8,577 nt of DNA from the NCBI GenBank assembly GCA_021847165.1, contig JAJZUH010000001.1, positions 20,230-28,806 on the forward strand, in the 5' to 3' direction. The stretch is from Pseudomonadota bacterium (lineage in GTDB: Bacteria; Pseudomonadota; Gammaproteobacteria; Burkholderiales; Gallionellaceae). Position numbers and translations under genes: made by a program. Shown here in pieces: positions 8,303 to 8,577 of the stretch. Under the pieces are notes generated by a model that saw only the letters and a list, made by a program, of their open reading frames with translations, was not told the DNA's origin and did no database searches. Positions within the stretch are counted from its first letter, which is position 1; each line of letters opens with the position of its first letter.

Positions 8303-8577
8303 TCAGGCGCCGCGCAAGCCGCGCAACCGCATCACTTCCGCTACCGTATAAAATGATCCGAATGCTGCAATTCTATCATTTTCGCCCGCCTGGTTGCTGG
8401 CCTCATGCAGGGCATCGGCGATGGAGGCGCAGGTTTCGACCTTGCCGCGAACCGGTATCTGCCGCAGCACCTGCACCAGTTCTGCGGCCGTCGCACCGCG
8501 TGGCGCATCGATCCCCGCAACCAGCCAGACGTCGATCTGCGCATCCAGCTCCCGCGCCACTCCGGCCATATCCTTGT
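8303..8577 (-). CDS. folC: Bifunctional folylpolyglutamate / dihydrofolate synthase, C-terminal part (5' end outside window)
   Basis: FolC adds glutamate to dihydropteroate and to tetrahydrofolates, in the cytoplasm. Only the last 91 residues or so are in the window. They begin KDMAGVARELD (the family's MLADKD-type motif) and continue with WLVAGIDAPRGATAAELVQVL, a helix with DALHEASNQAGENDRIAAFG, and end in GSFYTVAEVMRLRG, the hallmark FolC C-terminus (GSFYTVAEV). The stop codon is TGA at 8305-8303. The gene is the first visible member of the folC-dedD-cvpA-purF cluster. The ATP-binding N-terminal domain cannot be assessed here. Bifunctionality is the norm in proteobacteria but is not provable from this fragment. 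Confidence 0.93.
   Translation of the reverse strand, partial: KDMAGVARELDAQIDVWLVAGIDAPRGATAAELVQVLRQIPVRGKVETCASIADALHEASNQAGENDRIAAFGSFYTVAEVMRLRGLRGA

Overview
The window reads as chromosomal core sequence from a betaproteobacterium, possibly of the Nitrosomonadales/Gallionellales type. That placement is an inference from the gene order folC-dedD-cvpA-purF-metZ and pncC-recA-recX-alaS, from the high GC content, and from the protein sequences; no rRNA or other decisive marker is present. Every gene I can support is on the minus strand, so transcription runs from right to left. Genes are tightly packed, no gene-free stretch exceeds about 150 bases, and I see no tRNA, rRNA, insertion sequence, CRISPR array or phage gene.

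Right part (8577 to 5560): the 3' end of folC (folate polyglutamylation), dedD (SPOR-domain cell-division protein), cvpA (inner-membrane protein) and purF (first step of purine synthesis). Gaps are 9 to 34 bases, which is consistent with one operon.

Middle (5559 to 3129): the 150-base gap after purF is the most interesting part. It holds a promoter with a perfect TTGACA -35 box, an RNA element that matches the SAM-II (SAM-alpha) riboswitch in stem and conserved bases, and an intrinsic terminator 12 bases before the next start codon. An alternative hairpin in this leader would use both the 3' end of the aptamer and the 5' arm of the terminator, so the leader can be read as a complete SAM-responsive transcriptional off-switch. 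It controls paiB (FMN-binding split-barrel protein), metZ (O-succinylhomoserine sulfhydrylase, methionine synthesis) and pncC (NMN amidase, CinA C-terminal type). These three genes are joined by a 2-base gap and a 4-base ATGA overlap. MetZ makes homocysteine, the precursor of methionine and SAM, so feedback by SAM is logical. The paiB gene placed between purF and metZ is the unusual passenger.

Left part (3128 to 1): recA, recX and the first 444 codons of alaS. recA has a candidate promoter whose -10 box lies inside a perfect 8-bp inverted repeat, the position where an SOS operator would be expected, but no CTGT-N8-ACAG box is visible. Two hairpins lie between recA and recX and may lower recX expression. 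alaS may have its own extended -10 promoter.
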